Source: Armatimonadota bacterium
GTDB taxonomy: Bacteria; Armatimonadota; Chthonomonadetes; Chthonomonadales; Chthonomonadaceae
DNA length: 64,000 nt
Assembly: GCA_028871815.1 (NCBI GenBank)
Contig: JAGWMJ010000011.1
Location: 62,001 to 126,000, forward strand
Direction: 5' to 3'
This document shows, one piece after another, positions 1 through 9,177 of this stretch. A model generated the notes under the pieces. It did no database searches. It saw nothing but the letters and a program-made list of their open reading frames with translations, and was not told the origin of the DNA. Position 1 is the stretch's first letter. Every line of letters begins with the position of its first letter. A program made the position numbers and the translations under genes.

Positions 1-1
1 G

Positions 2-2353
2 CGCTTTCGGCAGATGGCCGACTGTGCGCCGGTTATGATCTGGCAGACCGATGCCGATAACCTGGGTTCATATTTCAGTGCAGGCTGGCGGAGGTTTACC
101 GGTCGCACACTGGAAGAGGAGCTGGCGACCGAGCCCCGTCAACGCGTACACCCCGATGACTGGGATCGGTATATCTCGGTAACGGCGTCGGCCAGTGAGA
201 CGCGCAGCGATTTCGATATTGAGTACCGCATGCTGCGGAGCGATGGCACATACCGCTGGATCCTGGACCACGCGGTACCGCGGTTTCTGGATGACGGTAC
301 GTTTGAGGGTTATATCGGCATCTGCACCGACATCACAAACCGGATGCAGGCCGAAGAGAGCCTGCGCCACTTTGTCCGCAGCGCCAATTGCCTGATGTGG
401 AGCGCCACGGTGACTCGCCAGAGCAAGGGCGACTTTGCCTGGGTTGTGGACGCGGTAGACCAGGCGACGGCCGAACGCTTTTTGCCGCTGAGCTATCAGC
501 CTGGGGAGCGCTGGTCCGAGGCGTGGTACCGAAGCAAGCATCCGGATGACACGGCGCATATGGATCAAATGGCGATAGACGCGCTGGAAAATGGCGTCGA
601 CGGATACCGGCAGAGTTTTCGCTGCACCGACGCCAACGGCGCGCTTCGATGGCTGTACGAAGATGTGAGGATCACATCCACCGGACCGGAGTCGTGGTCG
701 GTGGTGGGCCTGTGCACCGACGTTACCGACACCCGGCGGGAGCAGACACTGAACGGTGCGTACGCGGCGGCTTTGGAGCAGATCGCGCGTGGCGCCACCG
801 CCGAAGAGGTACTGGGAGGGCTGATCACTACAGTGGAATCGCTCTATCCCGGTCTGATGTGCGGAGTATGGCTGCTGGATGAGAGCCGAACCGTGCTGCG
901 GGCAACCGTGGCGCCAAACCTGCCGGAGGGATACAAGCAGTTTGTTGACGGCGTCGCGATCGGCGACGGTGTGGGCAGCTCCGGCACCGCGGTTTTCCGG
1001 CGCGAGCGCGTCATCGTGGAAGATATTGCCACCAGCAACCTCTGGACCGGATACGCTGAGACCGCTCTACAGTTTGGTCTTGCGGCATGCTGGGCCGAGC
1101 CAATCGTGTCGGGTGAGGGCGACGTATACGGTGCATTTGCTTTCTATTACACAACACCGCACAAGCCGGAGCCTGCCGAGGAGCGACTTGTTGCCGCTGC
1201 CGCCCGTATCGCCGGTATTGCCATGGATCGAATCCGGTCTGCCGAAGCGCTGCGCAACAGCGAGGAGCGGTTCCGGTGCCTCATCGAACGCAGCTCCGAT
1301 ATTATCGCAATATACGATGAGGAAGGCACCGTCAAGTACATCAGCCCAGCCATCGAAGCGGTTCTGGGATACAAACCGGAAGAAGTGATTGGCGGCAACG
1401 GCTTCGACAACGTGGTGTTTGATGATATTGAGCGCGGTACCGATGTCTTCGATACTCTGTTACAAGACGGCGCCGGCCACAGCACACTGCAGTGCCGGGC
1501 GCTAGCCAAGGACGGTTCCATTCGCTACATGGACGTGGTCTTCACGCCGCTGCTCCACCATCCCGGTATTCAAGGCGTGGTCGCCAACATCCGCGACATT
1601 ACCGAGCAGTCGCTGGCTGCGGAGGCGCTGAGCGAGCAGGCGCAGCAGCTGGCCTACTCCAACGCGGAGCTTGAGCAGTTTGCATACGTGGCGTCGCACG
1701 ACCTGCAAGAGCCGCTCCGAATGGTTTCCAGCTACACGCAACTGCTGTCGCGGCGGTACAAGGGCCGGCTCGACTCGGACGCTGACGAGTTTATCGGCTT
1801 CGCCGTGGACGGCGTCACGCGGATGCAGCGCCTGATACAGGACCTGCTGAAGTACGCACGGGTTGGTACACAGGCAGCGGAGTTTCGATCAGTAGCTATG
1901 GACGCGATAGTCGATGCGGCGCTGAAGAACCTGGAAGTGGCTCTAAGCGAGTGTGGCGCCGAAGTGACCAGCGATCCGCTGCCGGTGGTACATGGCGACG
2001 ACGGACAGCTTCTTCAGCTGATGCAGAATCTGATCGGCAATGCCATCAAGTTCCGCGGCGAGGAAGCGCCAAAAGTTCATATCGCCGCCGAGCGGTCCGC
2101 CGGCCAGTGGCAGTTCCAGGTGCGCGACAACGGCATCGGCATCGAACCGCAGTATGCCGAACGGATATTTGTGATCTTCCAGCGGCTGCAGGGACGGGAC
2201 CAATACCCGGGTACCGGTATCGGCCTGGCGATATGCAAAAAGATTGTGATGCGCCACGGCGGGCAAATCTGGGTGGAGTCGGGCGCCGGCGCCGGCAGTA
2301 CATTCCGGTTCACATTAAACGCGGGCACGGAAGGAGAACCGGATGGAGCCTGA
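2..2353 (+). CDS. PAS-PAS-GAF-PAS sensor histidine kinase, 5'-truncated by window edge
   Basis: Cytoplasmic sensor kinase of a two-component system. The frame is open from the window edge. Codons R-F-R-Q precede the first Met and run into [10 protein letters not shown], the usual opening of a PAS domain rather than of a protein, so the true N-terminus lies upstream. Visible order: PAS (about residues 1-110), PAS (115-235), GAF (245-410), PAS (415-535), HisKA with H-box SHDLQEPLR (about 560-630), and HATPase_c with boxes NAIKF, DNGIGI and GTGIGLAI. No membrane segment is seen. This HisKA type commonly pairs with small Rcp1-like receivers, and such a gene starts 11 bases inside its 3' end. The ligand cannot be read from sequence. 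Confidence 0.93.
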   Translation, partial: RFRQMADCAPVMIWQTDADNLGSYFSAGWRRFTGRTLEEELATEPRQRVHPDDWDRYISVTASASETRSDFDIEYRMLRSDGTYRWILDHAVPRFLDDGTFEGYIGICTDITNRMQAEESLRHFVRSANCLMWSATVTRQSKGDFAWVVDAVDQATAERFLPLSYQPGERWSEAWYRSKHPDDTAHMDQMAIDALENGVDGYRQSFRCTDANGALRWLYEDVRITSTGPESWSVVGLCTDVTDTRREQTLNGAYAAALEQIARGATAEEVLGGLITTVESLYPGLMCGVWLLDESRTVLRATVAPNLPEGYKQFVDGVAIGDGVGSSGTAVFRRERVIVEDIATSNLWTGYAETALQFGLAACWAEPIVSGEGDVYGAFAFYYTTPHKPEPAEERLVAAAARIAGIAMDRIRSAEALRNSEERFRCLIERSSDIIAIYDEEGTVKYISPAIEAVLGYKPEEVIGGNGFDNVVFDDIERGTDVFDTLLQDGAGHSTLQCRALAKDGSIRYMDVVFTPLLHHPGIQGVVANIRDITEQSLAAEALSEQAQQLAYSNAELEQFAYVASHDLQEPLRMVSSYTQLLSRRYKGRLDSDADEFIGFAVDGVTRMQRLIQDLLKYARVGTQAAEFRSVAMDAIVDAALKNLEVALSECGAEVTSDPLPVVHGDDGQLLQLMQNLIGNAIKFRGEEAPKVHIAAERSAGQWQFQVRDNGIGIEPQYAERIFVIFQRLQGRDQYPGTGIGLAICKKIVMRHGGQIWVESGAGAGSTFRFTLNAGTEGEPDGA

Positions 2354-2798
2354 CGATCGATCCGCCGTACAGATACTGCTCGTGGAAGATAACCCTGGTG
2401 ACGTTCGTCTCACGCGAGAAACGATGAAGGAGAGCCATCTCGTCAACACGCTGCACGTGGTGAATGACGGCGTGGATGCGATGGCATTCTTGAGGAAGGA
2501 GGGCGCCTTCGCGGCAGCGCCACGACCGGACTTAATTCTTCTGGACCTCAACCTACCTCGCATGGACGGCCGCCAGGTGCTGGAGGAGATCAAGGCGTCG
2601 CCATGCCTGCGCCGAATCCCGGTGGTGGTACTCACCACCTCGGCCGCTGAGCAGGACATTGTGAGGAGCTACGACCTGCATGCCAACTGCTACATCAACA
2701 AACCGCTCGAACTGGATCAGTTCATCGAGGTCGTACAGTCCATCGAGAACTTCTGGCTGAGCATCGTCAAGCTGCCGGCGATGAGCGCAGGTAACTGA
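2343..2798 (+). CDS. Rcp1-like single-domain response regulator
   Basis: A 151-residue stand-alone receiver. Acidic pocket LLVEDNPGD is at residues 12-20, the phosphoacceptor is Asp68 in LILLDLNLP, followed by the Thr/Ser switch in VVLTTS and the conserved Lys in INKPLE. There is no output domain. The start overlaps the upstream kinase by 11 bases and the stop shares one base with the next start (TGATG), so the genes are translationally coupled. Rcp1-type receivers carry phosphate from phytochrome-like kinases, and that role is inferred here from the neighbour. Confidence 0.93.
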   Translation: MEPDDRSAVQILLVEDNPGDVRLTRETMKESHLVNTLHVVNDGVDAMAFLRKEGAFAAAPRPDLILLDLNLPRMDGRQVLEEIKASPCLRRIPVVVLTTSAAEQDIVRSYDLHANCYINKPLELDQFIEVVQSIENFWLSIVKLPAMSAGN

Positions 2799-4024
2799 TG
2801 ACGGCAGGCAACGAGCCACGGTCGCAAAAGAATAGCATGCCAGCTACCTTACGAGCACTGGTTGTAGAGGATAACCCGGGCGATGCGCGCCTTATGCAGG
2901 AAGCGCTGCGCGATGCACGCACGGTTCGGTTCGACGTGACCCACGCGCCATCGCTTGCGACCGCGATCGACTGCCTGGATACCGGCAGCTACGATATCGT
3001 TCTGTGTGATCTTTCGCTGCCCGATTCAAGCGGGCTCGAGACCGTCAACCGACTTAAGGCCACCGCGCCGGGATTGCCGCTCATCGTGCTCACGGGCAGC
3101 AACGACGAGGAAACGGGCCTGGCGGCAATGCAGGCCGGCGCACAGGACTTCATGGTGAAGGGAATCTGCGACGGTGACTCGCTGGCGCGCGGCATTCGCT
3201 ACGCAATGGAGCGTCACCGACTGCAGGCAGCTCTCGAAACTGCCCGCCTGGCTGAGATCGCCACAAAGGACGACTTCCTCTCGCACGTCTCGCATGAACT
3301 CCGCTCCCCGCTGACTACCATCTACCAGTTTGTGACGATCATTCTTGACGGATTGAGCGGGCCAATTTCGGAAGAGCAGCGAGAGTATCTGGAGATCACG
3401 CTCCGCAGCGTCAACCAGCTTCGCCGGATGATCGGCGACCTGCTGGACGTAACACGCGCATCCAACGGCAAGATGCGGATCCAGCGCGAAACACTGAACC
3501 TGGCCGATACCGTCGCCACAGCGGTGCGAGCCATGGCCGAATCGGCAAAGGAGGCCGGCATCGAACTCACTGCCGATGTGGCCTCGGCGCCGACCGTATC
3601 CGGTGACGATGCGCGCATTCGCCAGGTTGTCACCAACCTGCTCGACAATGCCATCAAGTTCACGCAGCGCGGCGGCACCATCACCGTGACGGCGGGAATC
3701 CTGCCCGAATCGGATGGGGCGGCTCTGGTGACCGTTACGGATACCGGCGCGGGTATGGAAACCGAAGACGTAGAGCGTATGTTTGAGCGGCTCTATCAGG
3801 CGCCGGATGCCACCGAAGCCAGTCGCCGCGGCCTGGGACTGGGCCTGCACATCTGCCACGAGATTGTAAGTCTGCATGGCGGCCGGATCTGGTGCGAGAG
3901 TACGCCGGGCAACGGCGCCAGCATCAGTTTCACTGTGCCGGCCAGTGCAGCCACCGAGAATGAAGCCGCATCTGAAGGCGGATCGGCAATGGCGCAAACT
4001 GCAGCATCTGGAGGAGACACCTGA
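2798..4024 (+). CDS. Receiver-histidine kinase hybrid (REC-HisKA-HATPase)
   Basis: A 408-residue cytoplasmic protein with an N-terminal receiver (residues 18-130, phosphoacceptor Asp71 in VLCDLSLP) and a kinase core. The H-box SHELRSPL carries His166, and the ATPase has NAIKF, DTGAGM and GLGLGLHI boxes. The receiver lies in front of the kinase, so this protein probably receives phosphate or regulates its own kinase rather than sensing a ligand: no sensor domain is present. It starts in a TGATG overlap with the receiver upstream. A second Met at residue 14 is a possible alternative start. Third gene of the phosphorelay cluster. Confidence 0.92.
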   Translation: MTAGNEPRSQKNSMPATLRALVVEDNPGDARLMQEALRDARTVRFDVTHAPSLATAIDCLDTGSYDIVLCDLSLPDSSGLETVNRLKATAPGLPLIVLTGSNDEETGLAAMQAGAQDFMVKGICDGDSLARGIRYAMERHRLQAALETARLAEIATKDDFLSHVSHELRSPLTTIYQFVTIILDGLSGPISEEQREYLEITLRSVNQLRRMIGDLLDVTRASNGKMRIQRETLNLADTVATAVRAMAESAKEAGIELTADVASAPTVSGDDARIRQVVTNLLDNAIKFTQRGGTITVTAGILPESDGAALVTVTDTGAGMETEDVERMFERLYQAPDATEASRRGLGLGLHICHEIVSLHGGRIWCESTPGNGASISFTVPASAATENEAASEGGSAMAQTAASGGDT

Positions 4025-4025
4025 T

Positions 4026-4802
4026 ATGAGATCCACGATTCTGATTGTTGACGACGACCCCGATATTCGAACGGGAGTCGCGGTGCGAATGCGTGCGGCC
4101 GGGTACGACGCCGTGACGGCGCCGGATGCGGTGGCGGGTGTTGGTCTCTTTCAAAAGTTTGCGCCTGCTTTGGTGCTTCTCGATATCAACCTACCTGGTG
4201 GCGATGGGTTCCTTGTGATGCAGCGCATACGGGAGCTCGGCAGCAATACTCCGGTCATCGTGCTCAGCGCGCGCGACCCGGAGCTGGCGGAAGAGCGTGC
4301 GCTCGCTGCCGGGGCTGCCGCGTTTTTCCAGAAGCCGGCAGACAATAGCGAGCTGTTGGAGTTGATATCGCGCCTGGCGCCACGGGTAAACAACGACGCA
4401 ACGACTCCCAAATACCGGGTGCTGGTGGTGGATGACGATCCCGATATCCGGAGCGCCATGCAGGTGCGCCTGCGCGGCGCCGGCTTCAGCACGGCCGCCG
4501 CCTCCGACGGGTTGACCGCAATAACCGTCTGGCAGCGCGATCACCCGGATGTCATTCTGCTGGATATCGGTCTGCCGGGCGGCGACGGCTACAGCGTGAT
4601 GCAGAGGCTGAACGATCTCGGATCGCGAACACCGATCGTTATACTGTCGGCCCGAGACCCCGCAGCGCATGCCGATCGTGCCTTTCGGCTCGGCGCGTTC
4701 GCGTACCTCCAGAAGCCGCCGGACAACGGCGAACTGTTCGACACTCTCTATCGGGCAGCGCGCGAGGCAGCTCCCGACGGCATCGGGCTGCGCATTGCTT
4801 AA
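4026..4802 (+). CDS. Tandem double-receiver response regulator
   Basis: 258 residues made of two receiver domains and nothing else. REC1 (about 4-118) has IVDDDPD, Asp53 in LLDINLP and Lys103. REC2 (about 131-250) has VVDDDPD, Asp180 in LLDIGLP and Lys230. Both keep all catalytic residues and share LPGGDG, VMQR and LSARDP, so they look like an internal duplication. The start at 4026 is chosen because GGAGGAG lies just before it and it follows the previous stop by one base. A longer frame starting at 3876 would run inside the upstream gene. It has no DNA-binding or enzymatic output, so it must act through protein contacts or as a phosphate sink. Confidence 0.93.
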   Translation: MRSTILIVDDDPDIRTGVAVRMRAAGYDAVTAPDAVAGVGLFQKFAPALVLLDINLPGGDGFLVMQRIRELGSNTPVIVLSARDPELAEERALAAGAAAFFQKPADNSELLELISRLAPRVNNDATTPKYRVLVVDDDPDIRSAMQVRLRGAGFSTAAASDGLTAITVWQRDHPDVILLDIGLPGGDGYSVMQRLNDLGSRTPIVILSARDPAAHADRAFRLGAFAYLQKPPDNGELFDTLYRAAREAAPDGIGLRIA

Positions 4803-4811
4803 GGAGCGGCC

Positions 4812-5042
4812 ATGAAATCCCATCTATTCGGAAACCTGGGTCAGCCGCCCGGCAAGCGGCGCTTGTTACTCACCCGAACGTCACGGCGCATTCGCGAGCG
4901 GGCGAACGGGATGGCGAGCGCAAGCCGCCATTTTGAACGAGAGCCAAGTGGATTCACGCTTCAGGCGCCAGCGACAACGGCGCCACTGCAAGCCGACACG
5001 CAGCCTGAAGCGGCGCCAGATACTGCGCTCCAAAATGGTTGA
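4812..5042 (+). CDS. Possible small basic protein, doubtful
   Basis: A 76-residue frame beginning 9 bases after the double-receiver stop, with a good ribosome site (AAGGAG, 5-base spacing). The first half is rich in Arg and Lys, the second in Ala, Pro and Thr. No domain is recognised. Its last third lies antisense to the 3' end of the fructosamine-kinase gene, which is clearly coding. It could be a last gene of the signalling operon or chance. The ribosome site is the only positive evidence. Confidence 0.28.
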   Translation: MKSHLFGNLGQPPGKRRLLLTRTSRRIRERANGMASASRHFEREPSGFTLQAPATTAPLQADTQPEAAPDTALQNG

Positions 5043-5868
5043 GGTGGTTTAGCAGCGGATAGATCTGGTAAACGGCGCGACGGCGCCGGTATCCGGGTGA
5101 CAATGGCCAGGCCGCCTCGTACGCCGCAAACAGTTCCGGCTCGAAACCCGGAAAAAGTTGCATATACGCCAGCTCCAGTTCACGGTGACTGTAGCTAACG
5201 GCTGGATCCACCAACACAGGCTCCCCACTTTCGCCGGTGAGCAGGTTGCCGCTCCACAAGTCGCCGTGCAGCAGCGATGGTGGCTCATCCACGTCCGCCA
5301 GCAGCTCTGGAAGCGCCTCCGTTACCCTAATCACGTCTCGCTCCAAATCCGGCGTGAGCGCCCTACTCTGCCGCGCCAATGCGATCTGCGGCGCAAGGCG
5401 TCGCTGTGCATAGAACCCAGCCCAGGCCACCATTCTGCCGTTTTGTTGCGGCATCAGCCCAATGAAGTTGTCGCGCTCCAGGCCGAAATCGCTTGCGGTG
5501 AAGCGGTGGAGGCGCGCCAGCCGTTCACCAACTTCGGCCGGCCGGGCCGTTTGCCGCTCATGCGGCCGGATGGCCTCAAGCAGTAGGAACGCCGGTTCGG
5601 CGCCTTGTTCGGAGTCGCGGAATGCAATTACCGCTGGAGTCCGAAAGGCGTCCGCGCGCCGGAGAATCTCCAGACCGTGGGCCTCGGCAGCAAAAAAGCC
5701 TGGCGCCGCGCGGCTGCGCCATTTGCCGAAGATCGTGCCGATGTTGGTGTGAAGTATGGCGCTCTCGTTGATCATGCCGCCGTGAACAGGCTGAACCGCG
5801 GTGACCACAAGTCCAAGCAAACGCATCTGCTCGAGCAAGGAGGCGGATAACGAGGTTTGCCCTACCAA
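4954..5868 (-). CDS. Fructosamine/ribulosamine kinase family protein
   Basis: Cytoplasmic kinase of the fructosamine-3-kinase fold, related to aminoglycoside phosphotransferases. It phosphorylates ketoamine adducts on proteins so that the sugar is lost. Visible: the P-loop-like PVHGGMINES, catalytic loop LLHGDLWSGN, metal-binding VDPAVSYS, and the family's C-terminal pattern VYQIYPLLNHLNHFG. I chose a TTG start at 5868, which gives about 28 residues before the GG motif as in relatives and overlaps the upstream phosphatase stop. ATG 5826 is the alternative and would be short at the N-terminus. Characterised bacterial members often prefer ribulosamines or erythrulosamines and are often next to a low-molecular-weight phosphatase, as here. 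Confidence 0.88.
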   Translation of the reverse strand: MVGQTSLSASLLEQMRLLGLVVTAVQPVHGGMINESAILHTNIGTIFGKWRSRAAPGFFAAEAHGLEILRRADAFRTPAVIAFRDSEQGAEPAFLLLEAIRPHERQTARPAEVGERLARLHRFTASDFGLERDNFIGLMPQQNGRMVAWAGFYAQRRLAPQIALARQSRALTPDLERDVIRVTEALPELLADVDEPPSLLHGDLWSGNLLTGESGEPVLVDPAVSYSHRELELAYMQLFPGFEPELFAAYEAAWPLSPGYRRRRAVYQIYPLLNHLNHFGAQYLAPLQAACRLAVAPLSLAPEA

Positions 5869-6353
5869 CCGTGTTCGCGCCGAATAGCGCTCAACAGGCC
5901 CTCCACAGCCGGGCCAACGAGACAAGCCGTCTCCTGGAAGTCACCGGTATACCACGGGTCCGGCACATCCAGTACGCGAGCATCGGGCGCATATTCCATG
6001 AGCAGTCGCGCCTGGCTCAGGCCGGTGGACCTTATCTGTGCCAGTATTGCGCTGTCCAGGGCGAGCAGATGCGCATAGATCTGCCCATCCCTCGGCAGCA
6101 GCGGACGCGCGGTGTGGTGGAACCGGATCCCCATCCTCTGCAGCTGCAGCCGTGTGCCGATATGTGGCTGCTCACCCAGATGCTCGCGGCTGGTTCCCGC
6201 AGAGTCCGCAGAGATCCGCGAATCCAGACCGGCGCGCCTCACGCGGTCCTCAAACAGCGCCTGAGCCATGGGCGAGCGGCAGATGTTACCATAGCAGACG
6301 AAGCATACCGATACTCCGAGTGCCGTCGGCCCTTCATCGCTGCTACCGGTCAC
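5862..6353 (-). CDS. Low-molecular-weight protein tyrosine phosphatase family
   Basis: 163-residue cytoplasmic phosphatase with the P-loop CYGNICRS (CX5RS) near the N-terminus and the catalytic Asp in VPDPWYTG, both intact. Start: GTG at 6353, preceded by GGAG at 7 bases and overlapping the stop of the upstream gene by 11 bases. No Met start lies near the P-loop and the codons just before it (GTA, TCG, GTA) cannot start. The kinase gene downstream overlaps its stop. In bacteria this pairing is known for repair of glycated proteins, where the phosphatase may act on protein-bound ribulosamine phosphate. A general phosphotyrosine role remains possible. Confidence 0.9.
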   Translation of the reverse strand: MTGSSDEGPTALGVSVCFVCYGNICRSPMAQALFEDRVRRAGLDSRISADSAGTSREHLGEQPHIGTRLQLQRMGIRFHHTARPLLPRDGQIYAHLLALDSAILAQIRSTGLSQARLLMEYAPDARVLDVPDPWYTGDFQETACLVGPAVEGLLSAIRREHGW

Positions 6354-9054
6354 CAGCAAACTCCAGTGATATCGTGTGGTGACCCGCGAGGTAGAGCGCC
6401 AGGCGATTGCCTTCGGCATCCACGCGTACGCGCGGGTCGTCCGCGCCCAGCAGCCGGCCATCCACATGAATCGTTGGCCGGACCCGAAAGCCGACCACGA
6501 GGAGCGCTGACGGCTTGTTCGGCCACAGGTCCACCTGGAACGTTATCGCGCTACCGCTGCTGCCGGGCTTCGTGATGGAACCTGCCGCGTGCACGATCAC
6601 GCCAAGATCGCGGAAGACGTGGTAACTGTAGATGGGCGTTTCGCGATACAGCCGGACGGCATCCATCTGGACGGTTGCAGGATTGATACCCGGGTTGTTC
6701 CGCGACTGGCTGATGAGGTTGTACGAGTCCGGCAGGAGGCCCGAACGTGTGGGATCGCTTCTGGCCGGCCACGTTTGCTGAATGCCGCTCGCGGTAATAC
6801 CATCGGCCAAAAGGCGCCAGAGCCAGGTTTCGGAGTACTGACTCAGCCCATACAGCGCATCGGCGTAGACCAGCCCGCACCACTGCACCGGCACACCAAG
6901 CCAGTAAGCCGCGTTCCAGTCACTGGCGCCGAACACAGGTATTGTAGCGAACATACCAACTGGCTTGTAGTCGCCATCCAGATAGATGAACGGGATGCCG
7001 GTCCATGCCCAGTATTCCGCGCGGGCAAGCAGCGTGGTGTCGCCGGTAAGCGCGTAGCCAAGCGTGAACGCTTTGACCAGCCATGCGGCCGCCAGAATGT
7101 CTGGCGTGTGCAGCGGTACCTCCCACGTTTGGGCTCCTCGTGGCGCCGTGCCATCGTACTTCTCCAGCGCGCGCAGAGCGGCGATCGCATCGTGGATTTC
7201 GTTCCAATCGCCGGCAAACGACGCATGCTGCAGCGCGGAGGCCACCACCGCAGCCGTCAGGCCATTTGCCTGATCGGACCCGTTCGTACGCGAAAGGTCG
7301 AGTCGCCCCGGCGCCGCGCTGTAATGAATGGTGAACGAAGGTCCCAGGCGCTGAAGCTCGTCGCGAGCCTGAACTTGCGCCTGCTTTGAGGCAGCCAGCG
7401 GGTCTCCAAACATCAGCGCCGGGGCAGGCGTGACGATGTGCCCGATATGAGCGTCGTTCCATCCGCCCTTCGGAATCGCTGCTACCGCCTGGCTCGCGGC
7501 ATCCGTCAGCTCGCTGCGCAGCGTTTTATCACGTGTGTGCTGTGCCAGCCATGTCATCATCATGCCCGCGTCGGCCGCAGGCTGCAGGCCGAACGATCCG
7601 GGAATCGCGTGATGAAAGAGCCCGCCGCTGCGAATGCCGCTGTGCAGCCAACCGTCATCGGCCATCCCCTCCCATACCGATTCGGCCGGCTTGACAATTG
7701 TGGGCTGTGGCATCAGGTCCACGTACTGCGAAACGGCGCCAATAGCACTGTCATCACGCCCGCCAAGGATGGTAGCCTGAAGCGTGATCGGTTGGTTGGC
7801 CTGCACCAGTTCAGGAGCGTATGGCAGCAGGCTTCCATCCGCGCGGCTGGCCGTATCCGCGCCGGGAAAGAGCACGCCCAGTACGTTGGCGCCGGAGTGA
7901 AACGTGCGATCCGGTGCGTCGAACAGTGCGCAATACTCGGAACTGCGCTGCCACGTGATGCCAACAAAACGACTATCCGCAGCCAGCGCCATCATGGGGA
8001 AGGTCACCTTCTCATTTGGCGGCACACGCCGGTCGGCTTGCGGACCAACGAGGTCCTTCGTCGAACTGCTGGGCTCATCGCCGTCCAGATACTCAAGACC
8101 AGGAAGTATCGCCTGAGTTTTGGATGCGCCGTATGCGCCGAGACCGGGGAATATCATCAGCATGGGCAGGTAGATCACCTGGCGATCCTGGTCCACAGTC
8201 ACCGTTGTTTGCACCTGCACGCCGTCGCGCGGAGAAGCAGGGTCGGTTGTTCGGCTGGTGAACGTCTGCACAAACGTCCATGCGGCGCCGCCGGCATCCC
8301 GCGCCGTCGCAGTAACAGTGACTGTCGCACCCTTTTGGGCCTGGACCGCGTCGCTGTGAGCCAGGTCAAGCCACTGTTCCTTGCCGTTTGCAAGTACGCC
8401 GATGAGCGGCCGGCTGCCGCCCATGGCCATCAGCTTGCCCGCCACAAGCACATCGAAACGCTGCCAGGTGTGGGGATCGATTCTTATTGACACGTCGCCG
8501 GAAGCAACCGACAAGGCATCGGCGCCAATGGGACCGACCGACGGCTTGAGCCACACCGGATCCTGCAGAATCACGCGACGTGACACACGTATCCCGGAAA
8601 CAACAACGCTGCCGTGTGCTCCGGGCGGGTCGAGGCGAAGGTGGTAACCAGGACCGAGCGGTGGGAGCGGAACCTGGCAGGTTTCCCACGCGCCGGCCCT
8701 CACGGGAAACTTGACCGAGTGCGGCTCGGAAGGGGCATTCCGGTAGTAGTAGATCTGCCCGGTGCCGCCCGCCTGGGAGTCGAGCCGTACGGTGCACCAC
8801 AGCGGCTGGCCAACTGGATAGTCACGCGGCGGTCCAAAGATATAGGGATCGCTGCCGGTGATCGAGATTTTGAGGCCGGCGGCGTCGCTGCTCAGCGGTC
8901 CCATATCGTGCGTGGGGCCCCATTCGCTCGCGGTTGTAGGCTGGGTGAAATCGAAAAGCGCGAGTGATTGTGCCGCAGCCGGCGGTGTGAGCCAGGGCGT
9001 CGCCGCCGAGCAGAGCGCGACTGCAAATGCAGCAAGATGCTTCTTGATACTCAT
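6343..9054 (-). CDS. Large secreted protein, glycosidase-like, family not recognised
   Basis: 903 residues with a clear signal peptide (MSIKKHLAAF... ending PPAAAQS, about 28 residues). The N-terminal 150 residues look like a beta-sandwich with Trp-rich strands, as in carbohydrate-binding modules. The central and C-terminal parts (about 450-800) contain repeated helical pairs such as ILAAAWLVKAFTLGYALTGD and many Trp, Tyr and Asp, which resembles an (alpha/alpha) toroid glycosidase or lyase. The last 100 residues look like a beta-domain. I cannot name catalytic residues or a GH/PL family. Secreted polysaccharide degradation is an inference. Its stop overlaps the phosphatase start. Confidence 0.8.
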   Translation of the reverse strand: MSIKKHLAAFAVALCSAATPWLTPPAAAQSLALFDFTQPTTASEWGPTHDMGPLSSDAAGLKISITGSDPYIFGPPRDYPVGQPLWCTVRLDSQAGGTGQIYYYRNAPSEPHSVKFPVRAGAWETCQVPLPPLGPGYHLRLDPPGAHGSVVVSGIRVSRRVILQDPVWLKPSVGPIGADALSVASGDVSIRIDPHTWQRFDVLVAGKLMAMGGSRPLIGVLANGKEQWLDLAHSDAVQAQKGATVTVTATARDAGGAAWTFVQTFTSRTTDPASPRDGVQVQTTVTVDQDRQVIYLPMLMIFPGLGAYGASKTQAILPGLEYLDGDEPSSSTKDLVGPQADRRVPPNEKVTFPMMALAADSRFVGITWQRSSEYCALFDAPDRTFHSGANVLGVLFPGADTASRADGSLLPYAPELVQANQPITLQATILGGRDDSAIGAVSQYVDLMPQPTIVKPAESVWEGMADDGWLHSGIRSGGLFHHAIPGSFGLQPAADAGMMMTWLAQHTRDKTLRSELTDAASQAVAAIPKGGWNDAHIGHIVTPAPALMFGDPLAASKQAQVQARDELQRLGPSFTIHYSAAPGRLDLSRTNGSDQANGLTAAVVASALQHASFAGDWNEIHDAIAALRALEKYDGTAPRGAQTWEVPLHTPDILAAAWLVKAFTLGYALTGDTTLLARAEYWAWTGIPFIYLDGDYKPVGMFATIPVFGASDWNAAYWLGVPVQWCGLVYADALYGLSQYSETWLWRLLADGITASGIQQTWPARSDPTRSGLLPDSYNLISQSRNNPGINPATVQMDAVRLYRETPIYSYHVFRDLGVIVHAAGSITKPGSSGSAITFQVDLWPNKPSALLVVGFRVRPTIHVDGRLLGADDPRVRVDAEGNRLALYLAGHHTISLEFAGDR

Positions 9055-9177
9055 TTTGAACAGTGGCTCCGTCCACGGTATCGACGCGGTGGTGCGCCGG
9101 GCCTACCGGCGCTGCGAACCTTTGCGCCATTAGGCCTGCGGCAGGTTCTGCGCCGCCTGACGACGAACTTGATCCGA

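Noticed and set aside
7438-8490. 350-residue plus-strand frame inside the large secreted protein gene
   Set aside because: Antisense shadow with no domain; the minus strand has a signal peptide and an uninterrupted 903-residue frame.
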